Assembly (NCBI GenBank): GCA_035293765.1
Contig: DATGMF010000047.1
Location: 1 to 64,000, forward strand
Direction: 5' to 3'
From: DASRHT01 sp035293765
GTDB lineage: Bacteria; Chloroflexota; Ktedonobacteria; Ktedonobacterales; Ktedonobacteraceae
Length of the DNA stretch: 64,000 bases
Each line of letters opens with the position of its first letter. The stretch's first letter is position 1. Below are positions 17,517 through 29,897 of this stretch, piece after piece. The position numbers were made by a program, and so were the translations under genes. The notes under the pieces are model-generated. The model was not told where the DNA came from and did not search any database. It saw nothing but the letters and a program-made list of their open reading frames with translations.

Positions 17517-18944
17517 ATGGGGATTACGACACGTTCTACCGGTGCGACAGCAAATGGGGTGGTTCGTCAGGAGCCGTTCTCGCGCGTCGCGCCGTTGCTT
17601 AAATCGGCGCTGTTATTCGGCGCGGGCGGCGGTTTTGTGCTGGCGACTGTACTCACTCTGACGCGCGCGTTCTCGCTACCGGCGGGTTCCTGGTGGACGC
17701 CTCTGGTGCAGGCGCATGGGCACTTGCAGTTGTTTGGCTGGGCCGGCCTGTTTGTGCTGGGCGTAGCTTTGCACTTCCTGCCACGTTTGCGCGGCGCTTC
17801 CCTCGCGCTGCCCGGGCTGCTACCCTGGCTTCTCGGCGCGCTGGTGAGCGGCCTGCTTTTGCGAGCCTGTAGCCAGCCGTTGCTGGCGATAACAGGAGCG
17901 GAGATCTGGCGCATTTTACTCGTTATCAGCGGCGTTCTAGAATGCGTGGCGCTGGTAGGAGCGGTTGCGCTGCTGGCGATGACGGCTCTGCATGGCCCTT
18001 CGCTGGCGAACCGCCAGGCGTTCCAGCAAATCTTGCCCTTTATAGTCATGGCGTTTGGCTCACTCGGCCTTGCCAGCGTGATCAATCTCGTTAACGTTAT
18101 TCAAGCGGCCTCATCTGGCTCTGTCCCTCCTGCAAACGATGACTTAAATGTGACGCTGGGCTTACTGGGATTTCTTGTGCCGATGGCTCTGGCAATGTCG
18201 GCACGCTCATTGCCGATGTACTCCGGTCTGGAAGCGTTTCCTCAGAAGCTGATGTGGCCTCTAGCCATCACCTATTGCCTGGGCCTGATGCTTCTCTGTG
18301 CAGGCACGATGATGTCTGCGCCCTGGTCAGGAATAATAACGGGAGGTGGGATGATAGGTATGGGGGCCGTTGTGATCCTCTTCGTTGGCATTTTCCTGCG
18401 ACTGATGCGTTCGCGCGGACGCCTACCCCGCAAGGTGACGGAACTCGCTCCCGCGCCTCAAGCTGTTGCCAACTCTTATAGGGCAAAGGTTACGAAGGAG
18501 CGTAAAGATTATGGGCCGTTTGTGCTGCTGGTTGCCAGCGCCTATCTGTGGGCTGTGCTCGGAGGAACGCTCCTTGTGGTTGATGGCGTGATGCAGCTTA
18601 TGGGGGCAGGGCCGATATTGGCGCTGGATGCCATACGGCACAGCTTTGCCATCGGTTTTATTGCCCTGCTCATTTGTGGCGTTGCGCCACGCATGATCTC
18701 CGGCTTCTCCGGTGGCAATATTATGTCGCCCAAACTGGTGCGGGCTACGCTCTGGCTTGGCAATAGCGCGGCATTATTACGGGTGGGCTCGCTGCTGGTC
18801 GCGCCCTTGCTCGCACTATTCCAGGGAACAGGCTATACCATCGTTGCCGTGACATTTGGCCTCTCTGGCCCCATCGGGCTGGCACTGGCGATCTGCCTGG
18901 CCGTGAACCTGTGGCCCGCGCTCGGACATAGCAGCAGAACATAA
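17517..18944 (+). CDS. NnrS-like multi-pass membrane protein
   Basis: 475 residues from ATG 17517 (site AAGGACA). About 12 hydrophobic segments. Conserved membrane His appear in QAHGHLQLFGWAGLFVLGVALHFLPRLRG and IRHSFAIGFIALLICGVAPRM, matching the NnrS family of haem/copper-binding proteins linked to nitric-oxide stress. A basic cytoplasmic loop lies in the middle. A TATAAT at 17448-17453 is a possible -10. No NO-metabolism genes are adjacent, so the role is tentative. Confidence 0.75.
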   Translation: MGITTRSTGATANGVVRQEPFSRVAPLLKSALLFGAGGGFVLATVLTLTRAFSLPAGSWWTPLVQAHGHLQLFGWAGLFVLGVALHFLPRLRGASLALPGLLPWLLGALVSGLLLRACSQPLLAITGAEIWRILLVISGVLECVALVGAVALLAMTALHGPSLANRQAFQQILPFIVMAFGSLGLASVINLVNVIQAASSGSVPPANDDLNVTLGLLGFLVPMALAMSARSLPMYSGLEAFPQKLMWPLAITYCLGLMLLCAGTMMSAPWSGIITGGGMIGMGAVVILFVGIFLRLMRSRGRLPRKVTELAPAPQAVANSYRAKVTKERKDYGPFVLLVASAYLWAVLGGTLLVVDGVMQLMGAGPILALDAIRHSFAIGFIALLICGVAPRMISGFSGGNIMSPKLVRATLWLGNSAALLRVGSLLVAPLLALFQGTGYTIVAVTFGLSGPIGLALAICLAVNLWPALGHSSRT

Positions 18945-18997
18945 AGAGAGCAACAAGAACGCTTCCAATCTGCTTAAAGGTTCTTGTTGCTCTCTTT
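18943..18997 (+). terminator. 18-bp perfect terminator hairpin
   Basis: Stem AAAGAGAGCAACAAGAAC pairs fully with 18980-18997 and starts inside the stop codon of the NnrS-like gene. Confidence 0.72.
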
Positions 18998-19211
18998 GTT
19001 GAATGCTTCCTTAGGGGAAGTGTGGTACCGAACTAATAATAACGCGCATAACAAATGTCGAAAGGGAGGCTTCCATGCCTCGTGGATAGACATCCTTGCT
19101 TGCTAGTTATTATACAAGTACGATCTTTGTAAATCAATGCAGCCATGGCTCGTCTAGTACTTTTGGGACAGGCAAGGCTATGAAGCTGCTATTCAAGGGA
19201 GACTGTTCTTC

Positions 19212-19266
19212 AGTAACAGAAGGCAAGGGTGAGTTCTTGCTATGCTCACCCTTGCCTTCTGTTACT
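19212..19266 (-). terminator. 22-bp perfect hairpin after the tricorn gene
   Basis: The arms 19212-19233 and 19245-19266 are exact complements around an 11-nt loop, and lie just past the stop of the minus-strand tricorn gene. The preceding 18998-19211 shows no gene. Confidence 0.7.
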
Positions 19267-19272
19267 ATCTGC

Positions 19273-22524
<3,252 letters not shown>

Positions 22525-22626
22525 GAATCCTCCTTCGGAAACGCACTCCAGCCGTGAAACGAGGCTGAGTGAGAGAATGTGCTTTTCTATTCATACCTCA
22601 AAGTGTACCAGAAGTTTCAGCAAAAT

Positions 22627-22673
22627 GGGAGCGAGCTAGCAAACCGTCATGCCTGGCTTGCTAGCTCGCTCCC
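22627..22673 (-). terminator. 16-bp perfect terminator hairpin
   Basis: Stem GGGAGCGAGCTAGCAA/TTGCTAGCTCGCTCCC with a 15-nt loop, after the stop of the minus-strand membrane-protein gene at 22702. Confidence 0.7.
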
Positions 22674-22701
22674 GTCGTTCGTCAAAAGTTCGCGATAAAC
22701 T

Positions 22702-23556
22702 CTAGCCAGCGGAGTTGTCATTTTGACTATGCGGAACGGCCTTGCCAGTAAGATAGCCCGCGTGGCTGATGCCGAACAGGGTGAGTATGCCAGTATCGAT
22801 ATCGGGAAGAGCTTTAATGGCTGGCTCCTGCCCCGCAAAAATTGTGGCGAGCGCGATGCCGTAGACAAGTATCAGAATAAAGGTGAAGTAAAACATCTGG
22901 ATCTTGCTCAGATCGAACTGCGCGGCGTTTCCCACCTCTTCGCCGGTGAAGAGGTCTGCCCAGCGAGCGTTGTCGGAGGTGGCGTAGGCGATGATTTTGC
23001 CGCTATCGACCATGTTGTCGCTGCTCACATCCACATGCTGCTTCGCCAGTAATTTGAGCGTGTTATCCTTTTGTTGCTGGTCGGGCATTTGCGACGTTTT
23101 GGTGCTGAGAATGAGTGGCGCGGTTACCAGCGAGGTGGTGGCGATTCCCATAAGAAGCCAGAGTCCCGATGGAACGCTCACTGAAAAGAGGTTGATCGCC
23201 TCCGTCAGATTGGGAATGACCTTCATATTTGCTAGCGTGGCTGCCAGGTAGGCGGAGAGGATGAGAATCGTCCAGAGCAGCATCTGAAATCGTGAAAGGC
23301 TGATCCTGTTGCGGTTGTCGATCAACGCTCCTCGCCAGTTCCCTGTTACCCCGTTTGCGGCGATTGCGACGAAAACGATCAGTAACAGCAGAATAACAAG
23401 CCAGGCGACCAGTCTTGAAGGGATGAACCAGCCAGCTATGCCGGTTGCGATCAGCGTAAGAAGCGTGCCTAACGTATGCCAGATGGTCCATTTAGGTTGT
23501 TGAGTGGCTGATGCGCGTGGTTGCGCCGGTGGCATGGTGGAAGCACTATCGATCAT
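22702..23556 (-). CDS. Hypothetical membrane protein, 284 residues
   Basis: Start ATG behind AGGGGGC. Hydrophobic segments lie at about 27-46, 48-68, 90-112, 128-150 and 223-243. The conserved-looking block RNRISLSRFQMLLWTILILSAYLAA recurs in uncharacterised bacterial membrane proteins. The segment 150-220 is hydrophilic and probably cytoplasmic. Function unknown. It is transcribed toward tricorn, but a hairpin separates them. Confidence 0.75.
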   Translation of the reverse strand: MIDSASTMPPAQPRASATQQPKWTIWHTLGTLLTLIATGIAGWFIPSRLVAWLVILLLLIVFVAIAANGVTGNWRGALIDNRNRISLSRFQMLLWTILILSAYLAATLANMKVIPNLTEAINLFSVSVPSGLWLLMGIATTSLVTAPLILSTKTSQMPDQQQKDNTLKLLAKQHVDVSSDNMVDSGKIIAYATSDNARWADLFTGEEVGNAAQFDLSKIQMFYFTFILILVYGIALATIFAGQEPAIKALPDIDTGILTLFGISHAGYLTGKAVPHSQNDNSAG

Positions 23557-23775
23557 ATCGCCCCCTTTTTAATGTTGTTGCCAGCGAAAAACAAGGATAT
23601 AAAGAAGAGTGACATTACCGTTACCTGTCGGATGCCTGTGGCCGGACGTAACAGGTAATTACTAGAGAAACGCTGGCTGTTGCGATTTTTTGAGGATGAA
23701 AAAAGGTATTTTCATGCGAACGCCATCTTGACGCGGGCGAAGTAAGTGGCTTGTGTTGTTTTTCAGTTCATTTAC

Positions 23776-23816
23776 GTTGCAGCGCCAGCTTTCGTCAGGG
23801 AAGCTGGCGCTGCAAC
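23776..23816 (-). terminator. 16-bp perfect terminator hairpin
   Basis: Stem GTTGCAGCGCCAGCTT/AAGCTGGCGCTGCAAC with a 9-nt loop, 14 bp past the stop of the ABC permease. Confidence 0.72.
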
Positions 23817-23829
23817 AGCTTTTACGAGC

Positions 23830-25479
23830 TTATCGTCCAATATCTTTGCGTGCAAAGCGCACCGACGCCAGTACCAGCGCCACGGCAGCAACCGCCAGGA
23901 TGCCCAGCATATCCATCAAGGGTAAGCCATGCAGTAGCGGCGTACCATAGTAGTAGAAGGCGGAAAGACGCAGTGTTGCATCCGGCAGGCTCAGCTCCGG
24001 GCCGACGAAGCTGATAAAGAACCAGATCACCAGCAAGAAGCTCAGCAGTCCAGTATCCACCGCCGTGCGCAGCCAGCCGGAGAACAGGTAGCCCAGGGCG
24101 GCCATCAGTAGCCCCATTGGGATGATCGAAAGCGTCGCGGCGGTCAGATTGCCGTTATCAAGCTTCAGCCCCGTTATTGACGAGGCCAGCACCGTCGCTG
24201 CCAGGGTCAGTACACCAATGATCACCGTCGCCGTGGTGAGCGCGGCAAAGCGTCCCAACAGCACGCGCGAACGTGACTGGGGAGTGGAGAGCACTAGCTC
24301 CAGCCGTCCCTCTTCTTCATCCGCAGACCAGCGGTTAGTCTGAGTGACGGCGAAGGCCATCAACAATAGTGGCAGGAACACAAACAGCGTGCTCAGCAAG
24401 GTGGCATTATTGGTAAGGTCGCCTCCGCCGACCTTTGTGAGTAAGTTTTTCAAGATGGGAGAACTTGCGAATAGCGTGGTGAGCTGCACCTCAATTTGCC
24501 TGGCGATCACCACCATGAAGGCGGCCCCTCCGGCAATACCCAGCGTCCACCAGAAGGTGGGCATGGCGATCATTGCCATGCCGCGGGTATAAACTGAGCG
24601 CAGCGACCAGGCGTTGGCCGGAAGAGCACGCTCAAGCCGAACAGGCCGCTCAGATCGGCGCAGAAAGCGGGGCAAAGCCACGGTCGCGCCAACATCGCGT
24701 CGCACAAACAGCCAGATGGCAACCACACTCAAAAGGAGGCTCAGGCCAAACAGCAACAGCATAGCGCCCGGGTTGCTACCATAGCCGGGCACCAGGGGCC
24801 TGGTCATATTGAAGTAATACACAGGAGAAAGGCGCGAGACCCACTCGGCATCGGGGAAGACGCGATGCACCATATCCAGCACGATGAATACCACGAGCAG
24901 CGCCCCCGCCGCGCCCGATGCTGTCCGACGTTCCTGAGTAAACTGCGAGATCAGCAGTGAAATGCCCCCAAAGACGGCGGAGATCAGTGCGAGATTCAGG
25001 CCAAAGAGCAGGGCGTCGCTCAGGCTAATGCCTGCATTCACCTTTGCGCCTCCCGCGAATGCCAGCGCGCCAATCAGCACAGCCATCAGCAACAGCGCCA
25101 TCCAGATGGCGGCCAGTTTTTCAATCGCTACGCGTACACGCCCGCGCGGCAGCGAGAGGAGGATATCTAACGCCCCATATTCTTCTTCTCCACGCAGCGT
25201 ACGACTGCATACGAGGATCGGCCAGAGCGCCATCAGCAAGATCAGGGGACCATATTTCCAGGTGGCGTAGCCGCCAGGGGTGTCCACCTTGACGGGTTCG
25301 GCAAGCCAGGCGAAGGAAGAGGCCAGGCTGACGAGTGAAGCGCGCGCCTCCGGCGTTGAGACCACCGAGGGAACGGCGATCAGGACCACATACATCAGCA
25401 GGCCCATGCCCACGCCCCAGCCAAAAATGCCAACGCGAAAGCCGCGCAAGGTTTTGAGGAAAATGCTACTGAACCACAT
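23830..25479 (-). CDS. ABC transporter permease with duplicated membrane halves
   Basis: 549 residues from ATG 25479 behind AAGGAGG. The start lies inside the last codons of the ATPase, which suggests translational coupling. About 12 hydrophobic segments in two similar halves, each with the cytoplasmic motif EEEGRLELVLSTPQSRSRV (second half) or EEYGALDILLSLPRGRVRV (first half). This is the form of polyketide/tetronasin-type antibiotic exporters. A TetR gene upstream supports drug efflux (inference). Confidence 0.88.
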   Translation of the reverse strand: MWFSSIFLKTLRGFRVGIFGWGVGMGLLMYVVLIAVPSVVSTPEARASLVSLASSFAWLAEPVKVDTPGGYATWKYGPLILLMALWPILVCSRTLRGEEEYGALDILLSLPRGRVRVAIEKLAAIWMALLLMAVLIGALAFAGGAKVNAGISLSDALLFGLNLALISAVFGGISLLISQFTQERRTASGAAGALLVVFIVLDMVHRVFPDAEWVSRLSPVYYFNMTRPLVPGYGSNPGAMLLLFGLSLLLSVVAIWLFVRRDVGATVALPRFLRRSERPVRLERALPANAWSLRSVYTRGMAMIAMPTFWWTLGIAGGAAFMVVIARQIEVQLTTLFASSPILKNLLTKVGGGDLTNNATLLSTLFVFLPLLLMAFAVTQTNRWSADEEEGRLELVLSTPQSRSRVLLGRFAALTTATVIIGVLTLAATVLASSITGLKLDNGNLTAATLSIIPMGLLMAALGYLFSGWLRTAVDTGLLSFLLVIWFFISFVGPELSLPDATLRLSAFYYYGTPLLHGLPLMDMLGILAVAAVALVLASVRFARKDIGR

Positions 25480-26398
25480 GGCTGGCCTCCTTGATGGCCG
25501 CCTGGCCGTCGCCTTCGTAGTAGCGCAAGAAGATGTCTTCCAGACTGGGTTCATGACTGGTCAGGGAGACGATAGGATAGTTCGCGGCTGCCTTGATGAC
25601 CGCATCGGCTCCGCCTTGCATGCGCAGACGCAGTGCATGTCCATCGGATAGTGTCTCCACCTGTGCCACGCCGTCCAGCGTTTTGAACGCTTCGGCGGGG
25701 ACAACTTGAGCGAATGTGATGGTGATTTCGTAACGCTTGATGTCTTTCACTTCGGCCACATCACCGACGCGTACAAGTTGGCCCTCACGAATGATGCCCA
25801 CGCGGGTACAGGTTTGTTCGACCTCGCTCAAGATGTGCGAGGACAGAAAAACAGTGGCCCCTGCATCGCGCGCTTCTTTAATCATCTTGCCAAACTCTTG
25901 TTGGTTGAGCGGGTCCAGCGCGTTGGTTGGCTCATCGAGAATCAATAAACGAGGACGGTGCATAAAAGCTTGAATCAGTGCTACTTTGCGCTTGTTGCCA
26001 CTCGAATACTGGCGGAACTTACGGCTGGGGTCCAGGTCCAATCGTTTGACCAACTGCTTGAGGTAGGCTTGATCGATGCCGCCGCGCAGGTGCCCGAAGT
26101 ATTCCAGGATCTGGCCTCCGGTCAGATTCGGATCGAACGCGGGTTCACCTGGTACATAACCGATGAGCCGTTTGATCTCCACTGATTTCTGCCGGCAGTT
26201 CAGTCCCGCAATGCGCGCTGTCCCTGCATCGGCACGCAATAAGGCCATTAACAAACGAATCGTGGTGGTTTTGCCTGCGCCATTGGGGCCAAGAAAGCCA
26301 AAGACCTCGCCTTCATCTACCTGGAAGGATACATTGGTAATACCACGCTTGCTACCATAACGCTTGGTCAGACTGTCTACTTCAATAATCGCTGTCAT
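25466..26398 (-). CDS. ABC transporter ATP-binding protein
   Basis: 310 residues, ATG with an AGAGGGTG site. Walker A GPNGAGKTTT, signature YSSGNKRK, Walker B LLILDEPTNALDP, switch His in FLSSHILSEVEQ. The C-terminal accessory domain (about 220-300) is typical of exporter ATPases. It overlaps the permease gene by 14 bp and lies downstream of tetR on the same strand. Confidence 0.92.
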   Translation of the reverse strand: MTAIIEVDSLTKRYGSKRGITNVSFQVDEGEVFGFLGPNGAGKTTTIRLLMALLRADAGTARIAGLNCRQKSVEIKRLIGYVPGEPAFDPNLTGGQILEYFGHLRGGIDQAYLKQLVKRLDLDPSRKFRQYSSGNKRKVALIQAFMHRPRLLILDEPTNALDPLNQQEFGKMIKEARDAGATVFLSSHILSEVEQTCTRVGIIREGQLVRVGDVAEVKDIKRYEITITFAQVVPAEAFKTLDGVAQVETLSDGHALRLRMQGGADAVIKAAANYPIVSLTSHEPSLEDIFLRYYEGDGQAAIKEASHVVQ

Positions 26399-26584
26399 GT
26401 CACACCCTCTTTCCTTTTGAGGCTGCGGTATGCATAAAATCAGTCACAATAAAAAGATGTATTTATTCGCTGCAATGTTGTCAGGCAGGCCCGTCCTAGT
26501 GCATTTCCACTTGACATCCTCGGGTTTGATGCTATACTGCTCCTCAAGGGGAGCGGTGGGAGCCTATGGCTATCTCGATCCGCT

Positions 26585-26612
26585 TGAGGATACTGAAATG
26601 AGGATACTGAAA
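26585..26612. repeat. Tandem 14-bp direct repeat
   Basis: TGAGGATACTGAAA occurs twice, head to tail, immediately after the tetR stop and upstream of the ABC ATPase. It could be a slippage product or a regulator site. Confidence 0.6.
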
Positions 26613-27332
26613 CTAGCACACCTGCTCTTCTTCCTCCTTCCCTGAAGACGAAGCCAGCCACTGTGCGAGCGCAGCGTGTGAAGACAACTGCAAGCAACCT
26701 GTTGGCGCTCCCAGCACGCGTTCCAGCGCGTCTGCCGTTGCAGCGATGATCCGTTCGAGGCGGGCCAGGTCTTCTGGCGAGCGTTCCTCCGCAAGCAGCA
26801 GATCGGCGGTGGCATAGGCCAGGTCTTCCTGTAGCGCGATGATCATTCTGGCTGCGTGATCAGGATAAGGAGTCGTGAAGGCGCCTTCCCGCGCTCCCTC
26901 CTGGATGATTTCTTCCAACCAGCCAGAGAGTCGTTCGACCCGATAGGCATAGAGTTTATGGCGGACAATGGCATTCTCGTCACTGTACCATACGCGTAAG
27001 TAACTGAGCAGCAAGCTTTTGTGCGCGAGTTTCCATTGATCAACGGTGGCAAAGAAGCGCTGAAGCTTATCCAGGGCAGGAAGCGTCGGGTCGTGGACGA
27101 CGGGAGACACGAGTTGCTCGATCTGATCCCCTATGCGTTCGACCAGAGCCAGGAGCAATGCTGGTTTGGAATCAAAGTAGTGATAGAACGCCCCTGAGGA
27201 GATCCCCAGTTCGCCCAGAATGTCGGCAATAGCCATCTGCTCATACCCTTTGGTGGCGATAGCCCGCTGAGCTGCGTCGAGAATAGCGTTGCGCCTGGCT
27301 GCGTAGGCTGCTTCGTTGACGATACGTGCCAT
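26613..27332 (-). CDS. TetR family transcriptional regulator
   Basis: 239 residues from ATG 27332 behind AAAGGAG. The N-terminal HTH is ILDAAQRAIATKGYEQMAIADILGELGISSGAFYHYFDSK (about 15-55), with the rest a helical ligand-binding domain. It lies upstream of the ABC exporter on the same strand. A near-perfect 21-bp palindrome sits 21 bp upstream of its start, so it most likely represses itself and the exporter. Confidence 0.92.
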   Translation of the reverse strand: MARIVNEAAYAARRNAILDAAQRAIATKGYEQMAIADILGELGISSGAFYHYFDSKPALLLALVERIGDQIEQLVSPVVHDPTLPALDKLQRFFATVDQWKLAHKSLLLSYLRVWYSDENAIVRHKLYAYRVERLSGWLEEIIQEGAREGAFTTPYPDHAARMIIALQEDLAYATADLLLAEERSPEDLARLERIIAATADALERVLGAPTGCLQLSSHAALAQWLASSSGKEEEEQVC

Positions 27333-27352
27333 TGTTCTCCTTTTCATAATTC

Positions 27353-27373
27353 ATAAACAGAGTCTCGGTTTAT
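27353..27373. promoter_or_regulatory. Probable TetR operator
   Basis: A 21-bp palindrome with half-sites ATAAACAGAG and CTCGGTTTAT around a central T, one mismatch. It lies just upstream of the tetR start, in the size and place expected of a TetR operator. Confidence 0.65.
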
Positions 27374-27460
27374 TACTATGAGGAGTATAGCTCAAGAATG
27401 AGGTGTTGTCAATGGGACTATATAGTGAGGGGATGCGTCAATTTAAGAAAAGTGTTTTTT

Positions 27461-27610
27461 TCACCTCCTTTCTAGTGCTTCGCGATCCCAATGGGCAAGC
27501 GTTGCTCCTGCTTGATAGGTGCTACGATAAAATTCCAGGAGTGCTTCTTCCGGCGAGGAAGCTGCGCGCATAACATCGTAGCGAAGCACAAATTCCCAAC
27601 GCAAGGGGAA
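27461..27610 (-). pseudogene. DUF5996 C-terminal remnant
   Basis: The last 49 codons before a stop encode FPLRWEFVLRYDVMRAASSP and then a YRSTYQAGATLAHWDREALE-type ending, which resembles the conserved end of DUF5996 proteins. The upstream part of the same frame does not look like that family and overlaps the neighbouring gene region. I read it as a leftover of a deleted gene. Confidence 0.5.
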
Positions 27611-27698
27611 TTTGCATAGGGATATCCTCTCTGGTTCCGTCTCCCTTTGTGAAAGCAGCGCGCAACTTCTTCCAGCCGGGATGCCAATCTCGCTGCGA

Positions 27699-27968
27699 TC
27701 AGGTGGGAGAGAGCATAACTTCGTCGATGTAACACCAGAGCCAGTCCTCTTGAGGCTCAAAAGACTGAATAATCGGGTGATTGGTCGCATGGAAATGCCT
27801 GGTGGCGTGTTTATTCTTTGAGGAATCACAACAGCCAATATGTCCACAGGTCAGGCAGAGGCGCAGATGGACCCATCGGTCTCCCATCTTCAAGCACTCC
27901 TCGCAGCCAGATGCGCCTGGCGTAACCTCTCGTATTTCGTTCAGATGCGTACAGGGCTGTGCTATCAC
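27699..27968 (-). CDS. UBP-type zinc finger protein
   Basis: 89 residues from GTG 27968 behind AGAAGGAA. Almost the whole protein is a ZnF-UBP domain: the CTHL start, CEEC, CLTCGHIGCCDSS, HATRHFHATNHPII, and then WCYIDE. In eukaryotes this fold binds ubiquitin C-termini. Bacterial stand-alone versions are common in Actinobacteria and Chloroflexota, with unknown partners. The stretch 27969-28176 upstream shows no gene. Confidence 0.88.
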   Translation of the reverse strand: MIAQPCTHLNEIREVTPGASGCEECLKMGDRWVHLRLCLTCGHIGCCDSSKNKHATRHFHATNHPIIQSFEPQEDWLWCYIDEVMLSPT

Positions 27969-28176
27969 GCGTTTTTTCCTTCTCGCTTACTAAAAGGCAT
28001 GGCATTCCTGCGAAAAGCCGCAATGCATCCCGCTTCACCGGCTCCCAGCAGGACATGCGTTACTCAACCAAACATCAAAAGCTCATCTTGCGCTGATGGA
28101 CAACGTACTCTGACTTCTTTTTACAACGTCGCCTCGCAAGATGCAAGCTCCTCATTTGCCGCTTTGCCGAGTGTAA

Positions 28177-29058
28177 CTACTCCGAGAAGGTCACATTTCT
28201 TATAGCCGTGTGAGCGAGAAGTTGTTGTCCGTTCTTCCACAGTAGTTTCTGGCGGACTTCCGGCTTAAACTCGATCTTGACCGTCTCGAAGTCCTTCAGC
28301 CAGCGTTGTGGCGTGATAAACGGGTAGTCCGAGCCGAAGAGGAAGCGATCCTGCAAGCGGGTTGCTGCTTCCTGGAGCAGGCTTTCGGGAATATATTTGG
28401 GGGACCAGCCGGAGAGGTCGTTGTAAATATTGGTTTTGTGCTGCATGGCGGCTATCATCTCCTCGTGCCAGGGCCAGGAGGGATGTGCGCCAATGATAGT
28501 GAGGCCCGGGAAGTCGGCGGCCAGCGCATCAAGGTAAATAGGGCGCGTATGATCGAGCTTAATGCCCATGCCGCCAGGAGTTCCTGCCCCCAGACCATTG
28601 GTGCCTGTGTGGAAGAGAGCCGGTATACCCAGTTCCTGGATCTTTTCCATTAACGGGTAAAACGCGGGATCATTCGGGTAGAAAGATTGCACGCCTGGAT
28701 GGAATTTTGCTCCTGCAAGACCCAGGTCCTTGACGGCACGCTCTATCTCTTTGACGGCGGCTTTCCCCTTGTGTGGGTCCACGCTGGCAAAGCCAATAAA
28801 TTGATGGGGGTAGCGTTCCACTATGGCTGCGATATAATCATTACCCAGCGGTGGCAGCCCTGTCGCGGTCTCGGCGTCCCAGGCCAGCAAAACGCCGATC
28901 ATATCTAAGGCGGCGTAGTCGGCGGCGATCTGTTCTATGTCTTTCAGCTTCACTTCTGTGCGAAAGAAGCGTTCGGCAGCCCGGGCGTAGGGGCCAAGCG
29001 TGACCTGCATAAATTCGGTTGTGGGTAGATGGACGTGAAAATCGATTGCACGCGGCAT
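28177..29058 (-). CDS. Amidohydrolase 2 family metal-dependent hydrolase
   Basis: 293 residues from ATG 29058 behind GGAGGAAT. TIM-barrel metal motifs: DFHVHLP (HxH) at residues 5-11, the HTGTNG strand-end His, GAHPSWPWHEEM, and the final Asp in FGSDYPF. This is the ACMSD/resorcylate decarboxylase-type superfamily, so hydrolysis and decarboxylation are both possible. Standing alone, its substrate cannot be named. Confidence 0.9.
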   Translation of the reverse strand: MPRAIDFHVHLPTTEFMQVTLGPYARAAERFFRTEVKLKDIEQIAADYAALDMIGVLLAWDAETATGLPPLGNDYIAAIVERYPHQFIGFASVDPHKGKAAVKEIERAVKDLGLAGAKFHPGVQSFYPNDPAFYPLMEKIQELGIPALFHTGTNGLGAGTPGGMGIKLDHTRPIYLDALAADFPGLTIIGAHPSWPWHEEMIAAMQHKTNIYNDLSGWSPKYIPESLLQEAATRLQDRFLFGSDYPFITPQRWLKDFETVKIEFKPEVRQKLLWKNGQQLLAHTAIRNVTFSE

Positions 29059-29199
29059 AATATTCCTCCGGTAGCCAACTTGGGCGTAATTGTGCGTGTA
29101 CATTGACACGGTTTAATGCTATTCTATACTATAGTGCTACCAGGCATCATACGTTAACGCGGGGCACTAGCGCAAGAAGAAGGGGCACAGGTGTAAAAG

Positions 29200-29823
29200 A
29201 TGTCATTTACTCAGGACGAACTGCAATCGTTTAACGCCATTCTAGAACAGCGGCTCGCAATTCACCGCCAGGAGCTGGAATATACCTTTGACCGGCGTCT
29301 GCGTATGCTTACACACGAGTTTGAGCAGCAACTGATTGCCACGCAGCACTACCTGATGAGCGCCCTGCCCCAGCGAGTATTGGAATTGCAACCGGAGCGA
29401 AAAGGAGTGGCACAACCAGATTCTCAGGCATTGATCAAAGAGGGGGAACGGCAAAAGCAGCAAGTTGTAGATCTGGTCGAGAGTGCTCTGGCTAACCACC
29501 TGCTGGCGATTGAACGGCTGATTCAGCAACACCCTGAAGCGTCCACGACCGATCTTATACCAGCGCATATCCCTGAAAATTTCCCCGATTTGAATGCTAT
29601 CGAGATCCAGGCGGAGATCCCCTGGAATGAACTGGCTGATGTGATAGAGAAAGCGTTAGATGAGCGCCTGACCCCATTGAACGAAGCGATCAAATCATCC
29701 TTACAAAATATGGAACAATACCTGCAGGCCCAACTGCAAAATTTGCAACGTGAGCTGAGCCATCAGCAACCCTCCAATGGCAAAGCTGACTATGAGCTCT
29801 CACTGCCGAAAGATCAAGAATAG
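29200..29823 (+). CDS. Hypothetical coiled-coil protein
   Basis: 207 residues, Gln/Glu/Leu-rich, predicted to be largely helical. Heptad-like stretches lie at about 1-60 (FNAILEQRLAIHRQELEYTF) and 140-190. No signal, membrane segment or known domain. The ribosome binding site is weak. Divergent from the amidohydrolase. Function unknown. Confidence 0.7.
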   Translation: MSFTQDELQSFNAILEQRLAIHRQELEYTFDRRLRMLTHEFEQQLIATQHYLMSALPQRVLELQPERKGVAQPDSQALIKEGERQKQQVVDLVESALANHLLAIERLIQQHPEASTTDLIPAHIPENFPDLNAIEIQAEIPWNELADVIEKALDERLTPLNEAIKSSLQNMEQYLQAQLQNLQRELSHQQPSNGKADYELSLPKDQE

Positions 29824-29851
29824 CACTCATGCAGCCTTATTAAGAAGACGA

Positions 29852-29886
29852 GGTCCGGCTCAGCAACCCTATTGCCGAGCCGGACC
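29852..29886. terminator. Bidirectional hairpin between convergent genes
   Basis: 10-bp GC-rich stem GGTCCGGCTC/GAGCCGGACC, 15-nt loop, just before the MFS gene end. Confidence 0.65.
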
Positions 29887-29897
29887 ATATGTTCATT

